24,439 bases of DNA, taken from an uncultured Muribaculaceae bacterium (GTDB lineage Bacteria > Bacteroidota > Bacteroidia > Bacteroidales > Muribaculaceae). Below are positions 8,455 through 16,168 of this stretch, one piece after another. The stretch spans positions 1-24,439 of the forward strand of contig CAJTYC010000032.1 of the NCBI GenBank assembly GCA_910584185.1. The letters run 5' to 3'. Both the position numbers and the translations under genes were made by a program. How positions within the stretch are numbered: position 1 is the first letter of the stretch; every line of letters begins with the position of its first letter. A model generated the notes under the pieces. The model was not told the origin of the DNA, did not search any database, and worked only from the letters and a program-made list of their open reading frames with translations.

Positions 8455-8493
8455 AAAAATGCGCCATGGTTTGTCTATAAACCATGGCACATT
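8455..8493 (-). terminator. Terminator of the ftsX-to-DUF4492 operon
   Basis: A perfect 10-bp stem, GCCATGGTTT (8463-8472) with AAACCATGGC (8479-8488), has a 6-base loop and is extended by AATG/CATT after one mismatch. On the minus strand it is followed by a run of six T residues. It lies 33 bases after the DUF4492 stop codon. Together with 8105-8371 it accounts for most of the 8023-8525 gap; I see nothing else there except AT-rich sequence. Confidence 0.8.
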
Positions 8494-8525
8494 AAGAAGG
8501 AATTTATTTAACTCGACAAAGTTTG

Positions 8526-8756
8526 TCAGTCACGTTGAGTCAGATTTGTGCGCACAGCATCGGCGCGGTCGGCGTCGGAATCATAGTCACGCTGGAGCAC
8601 ATCGGGAAAAAAGAATAGCTTGAACACGAGAAACAGGATTGCGAGCTTGGCGAGAATTATGGCCCAGAGATACCTGCCGACGGTCATGCTCCGGAAGCCG
8701 TCGACATAAAGATCCTTTACCCTGGACCAGAATTTCGGATTTTCCTGTTTTGTCAT
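8526..8756 (-). CDS. DUF4492 family small membrane protein
   Basis: A 76-residue protein with a short cytoplasmic-looking N-terminus (VKDLYVDGFRSMTVGRYLWA) and a single hydrophobic segment at about residues 29-52 ending in LFFFPDVL, followed by a charged tail. The pattern YVDGFRxMTxGRxLW plus KLFFFP is what I recognise as DUF4492. In other Bacteroidetes the family is often found beside the cytochrome bd oxidase genes cydAB, and a link to that complex is inference. Here it is the last gene of the ftsX-queA operon, 57 bases after queA and just before the operon terminator. No cyd gene is in the window. Confidence 0.8.
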   Translation of the reverse strand: MTKQENPKFWSRVKDLYVDGFRSMTVGRYLWAIILAKLAILFLVFKLFFFPDVLQRDYDSDADRADAVRTNLTQRD

Positions 8757-8813
8757 TTCTCCTTTTTCTTTAATGGGGCTAATTGGGCTAATGGGGGTAA
8801 TAGATGAGTTCGT

Positions 8814-9866
8814 TTATCTCAGTATCAGCATTGCGTCGCCGTAAGCTCCGAAACCGTAGCCCTCCTTGACAGCTTCCTCGTAGGCCTTCATGATAAGTTT
8901 ATAGCCGCCGAAGGCTGCCACCATCATGAGCATAGTGCTGTAGGGGAGGTGGAAATTGCTTATCATCGCGTCGGCCACGGTGAAGTCGTAGTGCGGGAAA
9001 ATGAACTTGTTGGTCCAGCCGCTGTAGGTCATCAGTCGGCCGTTCATACATACGGAGCTTTCGAGTGCGCGCATCACCGAAGTGCCCACGGCGCAGATGC
9101 GGTGGCCGTTGTCCTTGGCATTATTGACGATGTCGACGAGCACATCATCCACATACATCTCCTCGGAGTCCATGCGGTGTTTGGTGAGGTCTTCCACGTC
9201 GATGTCCTTATAATTGCCGCGGCCGGAGTGAAGAGTCAGGAAGCCACGTTCCACGCCCTTGATTTCGAGGCGCTTCATCAGTTCGCGGCTGAAATGCAGG
9301 CCGGCAGCGGGAGCCATCACGGCGCCCTCCTTTGCGGCATAGATGCACTGATAGCGGTCGGCATCATCCGGCTCCGCCTTGCGTGTGATATATTCGGGGA
9401 GCGGGGTTTCGCCCAAGCCGTAGAGAGTTTCCTTGAACTCGTCATGTTCGCCGTCATATAGGAAGCGCAGCGTGCGACCCCTCGAGGTGGTGTTGTCGAT
9501 AACCTCGGCCACCATCGAGTCATCCTCACCGAAATATAGTTTGTTGCCGATGCGTATCTTGCGGGCGGGTTCCACAAGTACATCCCAAAGTTTATGCTCC
9601 TCATTGAGTTCGCGGAGCAGGAACACTTCTATAGTGGCACCGGTTTTCTCCTTGTTGCCATATAAGCGTGCGGGAAACACCTTGGTGTCGTTGAAAACCA
9701 TCACATCGCCTTCGTCAAAATAATCGAGCACATCCTTGAAGATATGGTGGCTGATCTCGCCGGTGCGCGAGTCCACCACCATCAGGCGGCATTCGTCACG
9801 GTTGGGCGACGGATACTGGGCGATTAATTCATCGGGAAGTTTGAATTTAAATTGAGACAGTTTCAT
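8814..9866 (-). CDS. queA: S-adenosylmethionine:tRNA ribosyltransferase-isomerase
   Basis: Makes epoxyqueuosine in the wobble position of GUN-anticodon tRNAs by transferring and isomerising the ribose of SAM onto preQ1. The 350-residue length is normal. Family blocks are visible: KFKLPDELIAQYPSPNRDEC at the start, DVMVFNDTKVFPARLYG, GATIEVFLL, the LGETPLPEYI segment, AAPAAGLHF and FLTLHSGRGN (usually HVGAGTF in proteobacteria), VCAVGTSVMRALES-like, and ISNFHLPYSTMLMMVAAFGG near the C-terminus. I chose the ATG at 9866 because MKLSQFKFKLP is the family start; an in-frame ATG 22 codons upstream would run into truB. It lies 7 bases after truB, in the same operon. Confidence 0.96.
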   Translation of the reverse strand: MKLSQFKFKLPDELIAQYPSPNRDECRLMVVDSRTGEISHHIFKDVLDYFDEGDVMVFNDTKVFPARLYGNKEKTGATIEVFLLRELNEEHKLWDVLVEPARKIRIGNKLYFGEDDSMVAEVIDNTTSRGRTLRFLYDGEHDEFKETLYGLGETPLPEYITRKAEPDDADRYQCIYAAKEGAVMAPAAGLHFSRELMKRLEIKGVERGFLTLHSGRGNYKDIDVEDLTKHRMDSEEMYVDDVLVDIVNNAKDNGHRICAVGTSVMRALESSVCMNGRLMTYSGWTNKFIFPHYDFTVADAMISNFHLPYSTMLMMVAAFGGYKLIMKAYEEAVKEGYGFGAYGDAMLILR

Positions 9867-9873
9867 GTTATTT

Positions 9874-10602
9874 TTAATTCGAAATTTTGTTTTGGGTGGT
9901 GTTAGTAGAGATTTCCATGGGCCCTTCTGCAATCAGCTGCAGGGCCTTGTCGAGAGAGAGGCAGTCGTCGATATAGATGTCGCCGACCCTTGTGCGCCTC
10001 AGGGCAGAAAGGTGGGCGCCACTGTTCAGGGCAACTCCAATATCTCTGGCGAGGGCACGGATATAAGTGCCTTTGGAGCAGAGCACGCGAATCCTCAGCA
10101 ACGGAGGCTCGAAGCTGAGCACCTCAAGTTCGCGTATCTCGAGAGGCTTCGCCTTCAGCTCCACATCCTTCCCCTTGCGTGCGAGCGCGTAGGCACGTTT
10201 GCCATCGACCTTTACAGCCGAGAAAACCGGTGGCACCTGCATTACGTGGCCCACAAATTTCGGCATGGTCTCATCGATGAGTTCACGGGTGATATGCTCG
10301 TAGGGATAAGTGGCGTCAATTTCCTTCTCAAGGTCGAAGCTCGGCGTGGTGGCACCCAAGGTGATGTCGGCAATATATTCCTTCATGCCATTCTGCAGCT
10401 CGGTGATGCGTTTGGTGGCACGACCGGTGCAGATTATAAGCACGCCGGTGGCCAAGGGGTCGAGAGTGCCGGCATGGCCTACCTTGAACTTCTTCACCTC
10501 CATGCGCCGCTGTATCGCACCGCGCACACGTTTCACCGCATCAAACGATGTCCAGCCCAAGGGTTTGTCGATTGCTATTATCTCTCCTTCTATGAAGTTC
10601 AT
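9874..10602 (-). CDS. truB: tRNA pseudouridine(55) synthase
   Basis: Converts U55 in the T loop of tRNAs to pseudouridine. The 242-residue product has the TruB signatures IDKPLGWTSFDAVKRVR (about 11-27), KVGHAGTLDPLATGVLIICT with the catalytic aspartate D48, and VPPVFSAVKVDGKRAYALAR. A C-terminal stretch with CSKGTYIRALARDIG completes the catalytic domain. It is shorter than E. coli TruB and lacks the long C-terminal extension, as expected for a compact Bacteroidetes member. It stands between uppP (36 bases upstream) and queA (7 bases downstream), so two tRNA modification enzymes are coexpressed. Confidence 0.96.
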   Translation of the reverse strand: MNFIEGEIIAIDKPLGWTSFDAVKRVRGAIQRRMEVKKFKVGHAGTLDPLATGVLIICTGRATKRITELQNGMKEYIADITLGATTPSFDLEKEIDATYPYEHITRELIDETMPKFVGHVMQVPPVFSAVKVDGKRAYALARKGKDVELKAKPLEIRELEVLSFEPPLLRIRVLCSKGTYIRALARDIGVALNSGAHLSALRRTRVGDIYIDDCLSLDKALQLIAEGPMEISTNTTQNKISN

Positions 10603-10638
10603 TGTTCAGATTTTGGGTTTTGGGTTAGGGCTTGCTTA

Positions 10639-11478
10639 TTACCAAAGTATGCAGATTACGCCCATCACCACGCAGTAGAGGGCGAACCATATCAGTTTAC
10701 CTTTCTTCACAAGCTCAATCATCCACTTGCAGGCACCGCAGCCCACGATGAATGCCGCAGCGAAACCGATAATGAGCGGTAAGGCACCCACCTCCGTTGA
10801 TGCAGCATCCGCACCGAGCATATCCTTGACATCGAGCAGAGCCTCGCCTATAATCGGTATGATAACCATAAGAAACGAGAACTGGGCCACTTCGCCGCGC
10901 TTGTCGCCGAGCATAATGCCGGTGGCGATGGTTGTGCCGGAGCGGCTGAGGCCCGGTAGCACTGCTATGGCCTGTGCGCAGCCGATTATGATGGAGTCCC
11001 ACCATGTGATGTTGCGTCCGACATTGGCCGGCAGCAGCTTGTCGCGGCCCGGACCGGCACATGCCATTCGGCGGTCGGTGATATATGCGAAGAGAAGCAG
11101 CAAAGCGGTGATGCACAAGCATATGCCCACAACCATCAAGCCGCTGCCAAATATTTCCTCCACCTGCTTCTTGAAGAAAACACCCACGATACCTACGGGA
11201 ATGCAGGAAATCAGCAGCTTGCAGACATAGTCGAAATCATATCCGCGCTTGAAAGTGAAGAAACTCTTGCAAAGCCGTGAGAACATAGGCCATAAGACCA
11301 CTACGGTGGAGAGTACGGTGGCCGCGTGTACCAGCACGCTGAACTGCAAGTTTTCGTCGGCCGGGAGGTCAACACCGAGAATCTCCTTGAAAATCTCAAG
11401 GTGACCACTCGAACTGACGGGAAGATATTCAGAAAGACCCTGCACAATGCCCAGGATCAAAGCGTCTAACCAATCCAA
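10639..11478 (-). CDS. uppP: Undecaprenyl-diphosphatase (UppP/BacA)
   Basis: An integral inner-membrane enzyme of 279 residues that removes a phosphate from undecaprenyl diphosphate, recycling the lipid carrier for peptidoglycan and surface glycans; it gives bacitracin tolerance. The two BacA motifs are present: GLSEYLPVSSSGH (about 14-26, with E17) and LPGLSRSGTT (about 174-183). The rest is several hydrophobic segments separated by short loops. The start is a TTG codon at 11476-11478: MDWLDALILGIVQGL matches the family start and there is no nearby ATG. It is third in the ftsX-DUF3098-uppP-truB-queA series; the upstream gap of 112 bases holds AT-rich repeats. Confidence 0.95.
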   Translation of the reverse strand: MDWLDALILGIVQGLSEYLPVSSSGHLEIFKEILGVDLPADENLQFSVLVHAATVLSTVVVLWPMFSRLCKSFFTFKRGYDFDYVCKLLISCIPVGIVGVFFKKQVEEIFGSGLMVVGICLCITALLLLFAYITDRRMACAGPGRDKLLPANVGRNITWWDSIIIGCAQAIAVLPGLSRSGTTIATGIMLGDKRGEVAQFSFLMVIIPIIGEALLDVKDMLGADAASTEVGALPLIIGFAAAFIVGCGACKWMIELVKKGKLIWFALYCVVMGVICILW

Positions 11479-11547
11479 TTTAAGTAATAGTTAATAGTGA
11501 ATAGTTAATAATTTTCGCGATGCAAGTTTTTGCGTTGCGCCCCAATT

Positions 11548-11600
11548 CCTAACTCCTAAATCTTAATTCTTAACTCCTAATTCCTAATTCCTAATTCTTC
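11548..11600. repeat. AT-rich heptamer repeats upstream of uppP
   Basis: The gap between DUF3098 and uppP holds repeated CCTAATT and CCTAACT words (plus strand), several in tandem. The uppP side adds repeated TAGTTAATA words. They run into the end of the DUF3098 gene. No promoter or terminator is recognisable. Such low-complexity words recur in several gaps of this window (also 15280-15310 and 8770-8805). Confidence 0.7.
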
Positions 11601-11881
11601 TTGCGTGGCGTCCATATTATAGCGAAGGCCATTAGCAGGAAGCCGAGAAAAGTTATGGTTGGTCCTACCACGATGCGACGTGTGCTGAAGATTTCGGGGT
11701 TGAACTCCGTCTGCGATGCGGAGCCTCCACCGCTCATCAGCAGGAAGCCTAAAATTATCATAGCCAGACAACACCCCATCATGATGAAATTCGTGCGTGT
11801 GAAAGGCATCTGGAACTTCACCCGGGGCGAAGGTTCAGTGGTATGGGTGGCAGAGGTGTTTATGTTTTTATCTTGTGTCAT
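11591..11881 (-). CDS. DUF3098 family membrane protein
   Basis: A 96-residue protein with a polar N-terminus (about 1-28) and two hydrophobic segments, FIMMGCCLAMIILGFLLMSG (about 32-51) and VGPTITFLGFLLMAFAIIW (about 72-90), joined by a loop containing FNPEIFSTRRI. That loop and the two-helix layout are typical of DUF3098, which in Bacteroidetes is encoded directly after ftsX. Its function is unknown; the position between ftsX and uppP suggests a role near the division or cell-wall machinery, which is inference. It is 51 bases downstream of ftsX. Start ATG at 11881. Confidence 0.85.
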   Translation of the reverse strand: MTQDKNINTSATHTTEPSPRVKFQMPFTRTNFIMMGCCLAMIILGFLLMSGGGSASQTEFNPEIFSTRRIVVGPTITFLGFLLMAFAIIWTPRKKN

Positions 11882-11932
11882 AATCTTAGTAATTGCTTGA
11901 AAAATGAATCAAATGCTTGGGGAGAGAAACAG

Positions 11933-12811
11933 TTACTTGAAGAGTGCATCATAGTCCTTGTGGAGGTAAGCATTGGCCGAAAGCCAGGAGGCAAGGCTGC
12001 AGAGGGCCATGCCTGCGAGCACTATTGCGGCGGCAATCATTCCGAAAATTTCCCAGCTCACCATGCCGGCGATGTCGGGCAGGCCGAGCTTTGGAGCACA
12101 GAGCATTATCAGGGCGAGTATTCCGGCTGCGAGCACTCCGGCTGTCATGCCGGCGAGCATATTGTTGACAATCACCGGCCTGCGTATGAAACCGTTGGTG
12201 GCACCGACAAGTTTCATGGTGTGGATGGTGAAGCGCCGCGAATATATGGTGAGATGCACCGTATTGTTGATGAGCACAAACGAAATGACGAGCATGATGC
12301 CGGCCACCAAGGCGAGCACCACCGATAGACGCTGTATGTTGCGGTTCATCGCCTCCACCATCTCCGCATCAGGCACCGAGACGCTCTCCACGATTTGCTC
12401 CTTCTCGAGAACGCCCTTGATAGACTTGATGGCCGAGGCATTGGCATATTCCGACTTCAGACCGAAATTGATCTCCTCGCTGAGCGGGTTTACGCCGAAA
12501 AGCTCCTCAAGATTCTCACCGGTATCTTCTGTCCATTTCTTCAGGGCCTCTTCTTTCGAGACAACAGTGATATTTGCACAATATGGTTGGCGAGATATCT
12601 TCTCAGCAAGACGTTGGGAGTCTCCGACGGGGATAGAGTCGCGGAGCACCAGGCACAGCTCAATCTTCTCCTTGAGCCGGCGGGTTTCCCTGTCGGCACC
12701 GGTCCATACCATCGCAATGACCCCCAAAAGCAGCAGCACGAGCGTGACGCTGATGATGACCGTGAGGTGACGGCTGAGGTATGAAACCTTAACTTCTTTA
12801 TAATTTTTCAT
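11933..12811 (-). CDS. ftsX: Cell division protein FtsX
   Basis: The permease-like partner of the ATPase FtsE. The FtsEX complex sits in the inner membrane at the division site and controls peptidoglycan hydrolases from outside the cytoplasm. The 292-residue protein has a first membrane helix (about 17-36, VIISVTLVLLLLGVIAMVW), an extracytoplasmic domain with ITVVSKEEALKKWTE (about 90-105), then three further helices including LALVAGIMLVISFVLINNTV and the FtsX C-terminal signature YSRRFTIHTMKLVGATNGFI. I prefer the ATG at 12811 to an in-frame TTG at 12823, which coincides with the predicted -7 box. ftsE is not in the window. First gene of a six-gene operon. Confidence 0.93.
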   Translation of the reverse strand: MKNYKEVKVSYLSRHLTVIISVTLVLLLLGVIAMVWTGADRETRRLKEKIELCLVLRDSIPVGDSQRLAEKISRQPYCANITVVSKEEALKKWTEDTGENLEELFGVNPLSEEINFGLKSEYANASAIKSIKGVLEKEQIVESVSVPDAEMVEAMNRNIQRLSVVLALVAGIMLVISFVLINNTVHLTIYSRRFTIHTMKLVGATNGFIRRPVIVNNMLAGMTAGVLAAGILALIMLCAPKLGLPDIAGMVSWEIFGMIAAAIVLAGMALCSLASWLSANAYLHKDYDALFK

Positions 12812-12820
12812 AATCTTCCG

Positions 12821-12853
12821 CAAATTTAATACATTGTAACCCCCCTTGTCAAG
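12821..12853 (-). promoter_or_regulatory. Probable promoter of the ftsX operon
   Basis: The minus strand reads CTTG (12850-12853), 21 bases, then TAAATTTG (12821-12828), close to the Bacteroidetes form. The predicted start of transcription is only a few bases before the ftsX ATG, so the message would have a very short leader. Confidence 0.45.
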
Positions 12854-12957
12854 TGTTAAGACTCTTTTTTTTATGTTTTTTACTCCAGATTATACACTTT
12901 TTGTTTCAAAAGAGGTAATTTGGGCTTTCGATGAGCAAAAATTACGTCAAAATTGAG

Positions 12958-12965
12958 TAATTTTG
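12958..12965 (+). promoter_or_regulatory. Probable -7 element of the mtaB promoter
   Basis: TAATTTTG fits TAnnTTTG and stands 18 bases before the mtaB ATG. No good -33 TTTG is seen at the expected distance. Its position argues against the TTG at 12963 as the start codon, because that codon lies within the box. Confidence 0.4.
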
Positions 12966-12983
12966 CAGAATCATAAAGAAAAG

Positions 12984-14279
12984 ATGAAAGCAGAATATCA
13001 TACATTAGGGTGCAAGCTCAACTTTTCGGAGACCTCCACAATCGGCAAGATGCTGCGCGAGCGTGGCGTGGAGGCAGCTTCAGAGGGAGAGCGCCCCGAC
13101 ATAATCGTGGTGAACACATGTTCCGTCACCGAGGTTGCCGACAAGAAAGGTCGCCAGTTGGTGCGCCGGCTGGCGCGACAGTGGCCCGAGGCAACCATGG
13201 TGGTGACCGGCTGCTACGCTCAACTCAAGCCCGAGCAACTCGCAGACATGGAAGGTGTCGATATCGTGCTCGGCAACAACGAGAAACTTCGCATATCGCA
13301 ATACTTAGACCGTTGGCTTGAGACTCATGCACCTATCTCAGCCACTACGCCATGGGGCGATATAAAGGAATTTGCCCCCTCGTGCGAGCGTGGCGACCGC
13401 ACGCGCTACTTCCTGAAAGTGCAGGATGGGTGCGACTACTACTGCACCTACTGCACCATACCTTTCGCCCGTGGCCGGTCGCGGTCGGGAAGCGTGAGCG
13501 AGATTGTCGACATAGCGCGTGGCGTCGCTGCCGAAGGTGGGCGTGAGATAGTCATAACCGGCGTCAACATAGGAGACTTCGGGCGTCATCCGGCTTCTCA
13601 AGAGCAGCAGCGCGAAGACTTCTTCACATTGCTCCGCGAGCTCGACAAAGTGGAGGGAATCGAACGTTACCGCATATCGTCGATAGAACCCAACCTTCTC
13701 ACCGAGGAGATCATACACTGGATAGCCGAAGAGTCACGCAGGGTGATGCCACACTTCCACATACCGCTTCAAGCCGGCTCAGATGCGGTGCTCAAGCTGA
13801 TGAACAGACGTTATGACACCGCGCTTTTCAGGAGCCGCATAGAGCTGATTAAAAAGTTGATGCCCGATGCCTTCATAGGCATTGACATAATAGCCGGCGC
13901 GCGTGGCGAAACCGATGAGGAGTGGCTGAAGGGTATGGAGTTTGTGGAGTCGCTGCCGGTGACACGCCTGCACGTCTTCCCCTATTCTGAACGTCCCGGC
14001 ACCAAGGCCCTTCAGCTTGCCCACGCCGTGAGTCAGGAAGAGAAACACCGCCGTGTGGCGAGGCTGATGAAGATTTCGGAGCGCAAGCATGCAGACTTCA
14101 TCGCGGCGCAGACCGGCAAGGAGGCGAAAGTGCTGTGGGAAGCCCCACACCACGGGGCGAAGGTGATGCATGGCTGGACTGAGAACTATATCAGAGTTGA
14201 GGCACCATATAACCCCGAGCTCGTCAACACCGTGACTTCAGTTGTGCTCAGCAAGGATAACATATCAGACGAACAATGA
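12984..14279 (+). CDS. mtaB: tRNA (N6-L-threonylcarbamoyladenosine(37)-C2)-methylthiotransferase
   Basis: A radical SAM enzyme that adds a methylthio group to t6A at position 37 of ANN-decoding tRNAs. The 431-residue protein has the UPF0004 domain with cysteines C10 (HTLGCKLNFSE), C46 (VVNTCSVTEVADKKG) and C77 (VVTGCYAQ) for one 4Fe-4S cluster. The radical SAM motif CDYYCTYC follows at 150-157 for the other. HTLGCKLN and NTCSVT favour MtaB over MiaB or RimO. The ATG at 12984 gives the family N-terminus; an in-frame TTG at 12963 falls in the promoter element. Its TGA overlaps the ATG of the next glycosyltransferase (ATGA), so the two are translationally coupled. Confidence 0.95.
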   Translation: MKAEYHTLGCKLNFSETSTIGKMLRERGVEAASEGERPDIIVVNTCSVTEVADKKGRQLVRRLARQWPEATMVVTGCYAQLKPEQLADMEGVDIVLGNNEKLRISQYLDRWLETHAPISATTPWGDIKEFAPSCERGDRTRYFLKVQDGCDYYCTYCTIPFARGRSRSGSVSEIVDIARGVAAEGGREIVITGVNIGDFGRHPASQEQQREDFFTLLRELDKVEGIERYRISSIEPNLLTEEIIHWIAEESRRVMPHFHIPLQAGSDAVLKLMNRRYDTALFRSRIELIKKLMPDAFIGIDIIAGARGETDEEWLKGMEFVESLPVTRLHVFPYSERPGTKALQLAHAVSQEEKHRRVARLMKISERKHADFIAAQTGKEAKVLWEAPHHGAKVMHGWTENYIRVEAPYNPELVNTVTSVVLSKDNISDEQ

Positions 14280-15277
14280 AAAAACTTGGCGTAATAATAC
14301 TCAACTGGAACGGCCTGGACTTGCTCAAAAAGTTCATTCCGGCAGCTTCGCGCCATACGGTGAGCGAGGAAGCAGACCTGATAGTAGCCGACAACGGTTC
14401 GGAAGATGACTCGGTGAGCTGGCTTCGCGAGAATCACCCCGAGGTGCTTGTGATAGAGCTTGGCAAGAACTACGGTTTTGCGGAGGGTTACAACCGGGCC
14501 ATCGCAGAGGTGGAGTATGAATATGTCACCTTGCTCAACTCCGACGTGGAGGTGCCGTCAGGGTGGTGGCAGCCTCTGTTGCGCTTCTTGGAGTCGCATC
14601 GCGATGTCGGGGCAGTGCAGCCGAAAATAATGTCGTATCGCGACAAGGGTAGCTTCGAATATGCCGGGGCGGCCGGCGGCTATCTCGACTCATTGGGGTA
14701 TCCTTATTGCCGCGGGCGGCTCTTCGAGGTGGTGGAGCGTGATGAGGGCCAATATGATGGCGAGCCTGTAGATGTGGCATGGGCCTCCGGCGCTTGCCTC
14801 ACAATGCCCAAGTCGGTGTATGAACGGGTTGGCGGACTCGACCCCCGCTTCTTCGCACATATGGAAGAGATAGACCTCTGCTGCAGGGTGTGGAATGCCG
14901 GGCTTAGGGTCTGCGCCGTCACAGACTCGAAAGTATATCATGTGGGGGGCGCCTCCTTGGCGCAGGGCAACCCCAGGAAGACGTACCTTAACTTCCGCAA
15001 CAACCTGCTGTTGCTCCACAAGAACTTGCCTCGCAAGCGCGGTCAAAACGTGCTGTTTCGCCGTCGGCTCGCCGACACCTTGGCCTTCGGCATGTTTGTC
15101 GTGAAGTTTGACTTCGCCAACGCGCGGGCCGTACTGAAAGCGCACCGCGACTTCCGCAAGATGCGCAAAGAATACACAAAGTTTCCTGAGCGCGACATAC
15201 TCTCTAAGCTGCCGGGTGCCAACCATAACGCAGTGCTGGAGCATTATCTGCAAAGACGCAAGCGAATAAAGGTGTAG
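14276..15277 (+). CDS. Glycosyltransferase family 2 protein
   Basis: A 333-residue inverting GT-A enzyme. KLGVIILNWNGLDLLKKFI opens the nucleotide-binding fold, VADNGSEDDSV gives the first aspartates, and LLNSDVEV (about 86-93) is the DxD-like metal/nucleotide site. GACLTMPKSVYERVGGLDPR followed by FFAHMEEIDLCCRVWNAG is the acceptor-side block with the catalytic-base-containing MEEIDL. This arrangement is that of the rhamnosyltransferase-like GT2 group; the sugar and acceptor are not predictable. It overlaps mtaB by 4 bases and precedes surE by 33 AT-rich bases, so it belongs to the mtaB transcript. A role in surface glycan synthesis is inference. Confidence 0.9.
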   Translation: MKKLGVIILNWNGLDLLKKFIPAASRHTVSEEADLIVADNGSEDDSVSWLRENHPEVLVIELGKNYGFAEGYNRAIAEVEYEYVTLLNSDVEVPSGWWQPLLRFLESHRDVGAVQPKIMSYRDKGSFEYAGAAGGYLDSLGYPYCRGRLFEVVERDEGQYDGEPVDVAWASGACLTMPKSVYERVGGLDPRFFAHMEEIDLCCRVWNAGLRVCAVTDSKVYHVGGASLAQGNPRKTYLNFRNNLLLLHKNLPRKRGQNVLFRRRLADTLAFGMFVVKFDFANARAVLKAHRDFRKMRKEYTKFPERDILSKLPGANHNAVLEHYLQRRKRIKV

Positions 15278-15310
15278 AATAAAATTCCAAATTAAAAATT
15301 AAAAATTAAA

Positions 15311-16099
15311 ATGAAGCCCTTGATATTAGTTACCAACGACGATTCATATTTGGCAGCCGGAGTGCACCGTCTGATAGAGAGACTTGTTAAGTTTGGCGAT
15401 GTTGTGGCCGTATGTCCGCAACATCCGCAATCCGGGCAGTCCATGGCAATAACTGTCAACGATCCGCTGCGCATCACGCGTCTGCCCGACTTCGCCGGGG
15501 CCAAGATGTATCATGTGAACGGTTCGCCGGTCGACTGCGTGAAACTGTCGCATCATTTCATACTTGACCGTCCGGTAGATTTGGTGGTGTCGGGTATAAA
15601 CCATGGTTCCAACTCGGCTGTCAATCTGCTCTACTCGGGCACTATGGGTGCGGCCATGGAGGGGGCTGTGCTCGGTATACCCTCTATCGGATTTTCGCTT
15701 ACCGACCACTCGTTGGAAGCTGATTTCACACCATGCTACAAGGCGATAGACCTGCTCGTAGGCATGGCACTTGAGCATGGCATGCCAAAAGATGTGACAC
15801 TCAATGTGAATGTGCCCAACATCGGCGACAAGACACCGGCCGAGATGCGCATATGTGAGCCGTGCCGCGGACGCTGGAACGATGAATATAAAGAGTATAT
15901 AGACCCGTCGGGCCGTAAATTCTACATGCTGACAGGCACCTACGAAAACCTCGACCCGAACAACGAGCTTACCGACGAGTGGGCACTAAACCACGGCATA
16001 ATCTCCGCAGTGCCGGTACACGTGAACCGCACCACAGGCACAATAGCCGAAATACCATGGCTGCGTTTTGCAATAGATTCCTATTGCAAAACGGAATGA
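15311..16099 (+). CDS. surE: 5'/3'-nucleotidase SurE
   Basis: A metal-dependent phosphatase acting on nucleoside monophosphates in the cytoplasm. The 262-residue protein has the SurE blocks ILVTNDDSYLAAGV (metal ligands D11-D12 by my count), CPQHPQSGQSMAIT, YHVNGSPVDCVKLS and LVVSGINHGSNSAVNLLYSG, with the expected serine and asparagine ligands. The residue after the DD pair is serine where glycine is usual; I do not know whether this matters. Start ATG at 15311. It is the third gene of the mtaB group and ends inside the 29-bp hairpin shared with the convergent xerD. Confidence 0.95.
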   Translation: MKPLILVTNDDSYLAAGVHRLIERLVKFGDVVAVCPQHPQSGQSMAITVNDPLRITRLPDFAGAKMYHVNGSPVDCVKLSHHFILDRPVDLVVSGINHGSNSAVNLLYSGTMGAAMEGAVLGIPSIGFSLTDHSLEADFTPCYKAIDLLVGMALEHGMPKDVTLNVNVPNIGDKTPAEMRICEPCRGRWNDEYKEYIDPSGRKFYMLTGTYENLDPNNELTDEWALNHGIISAVPVHVNRTTGTIAEIPWLRFAIDSYCKTE

Positions 16100-16168
16100 A
16101 TAATGAATAATGAATAATTGCTTCGCGTCCATACAATCTCGCGAAGCAATTATTCATTATTCATTATT
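16099..16168. terminator. Shared hairpin between convergent surE and xerD
   Basis: A perfect 29-bp inverted repeat (16099-16127 with 16140-16168) encloses a 12-base loop. The loop-proximal part is ATTGCTTCGCG/CGCGAAGCAAT, and the outer part is made of tandem AATAATG words. It touches the last base of surE and covers two bases of the xerD stop codon. Both sides are AT-rich, so it is probably a bidirectional terminator, though it could also be a repeat-derived element. Confidence 0.7.
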
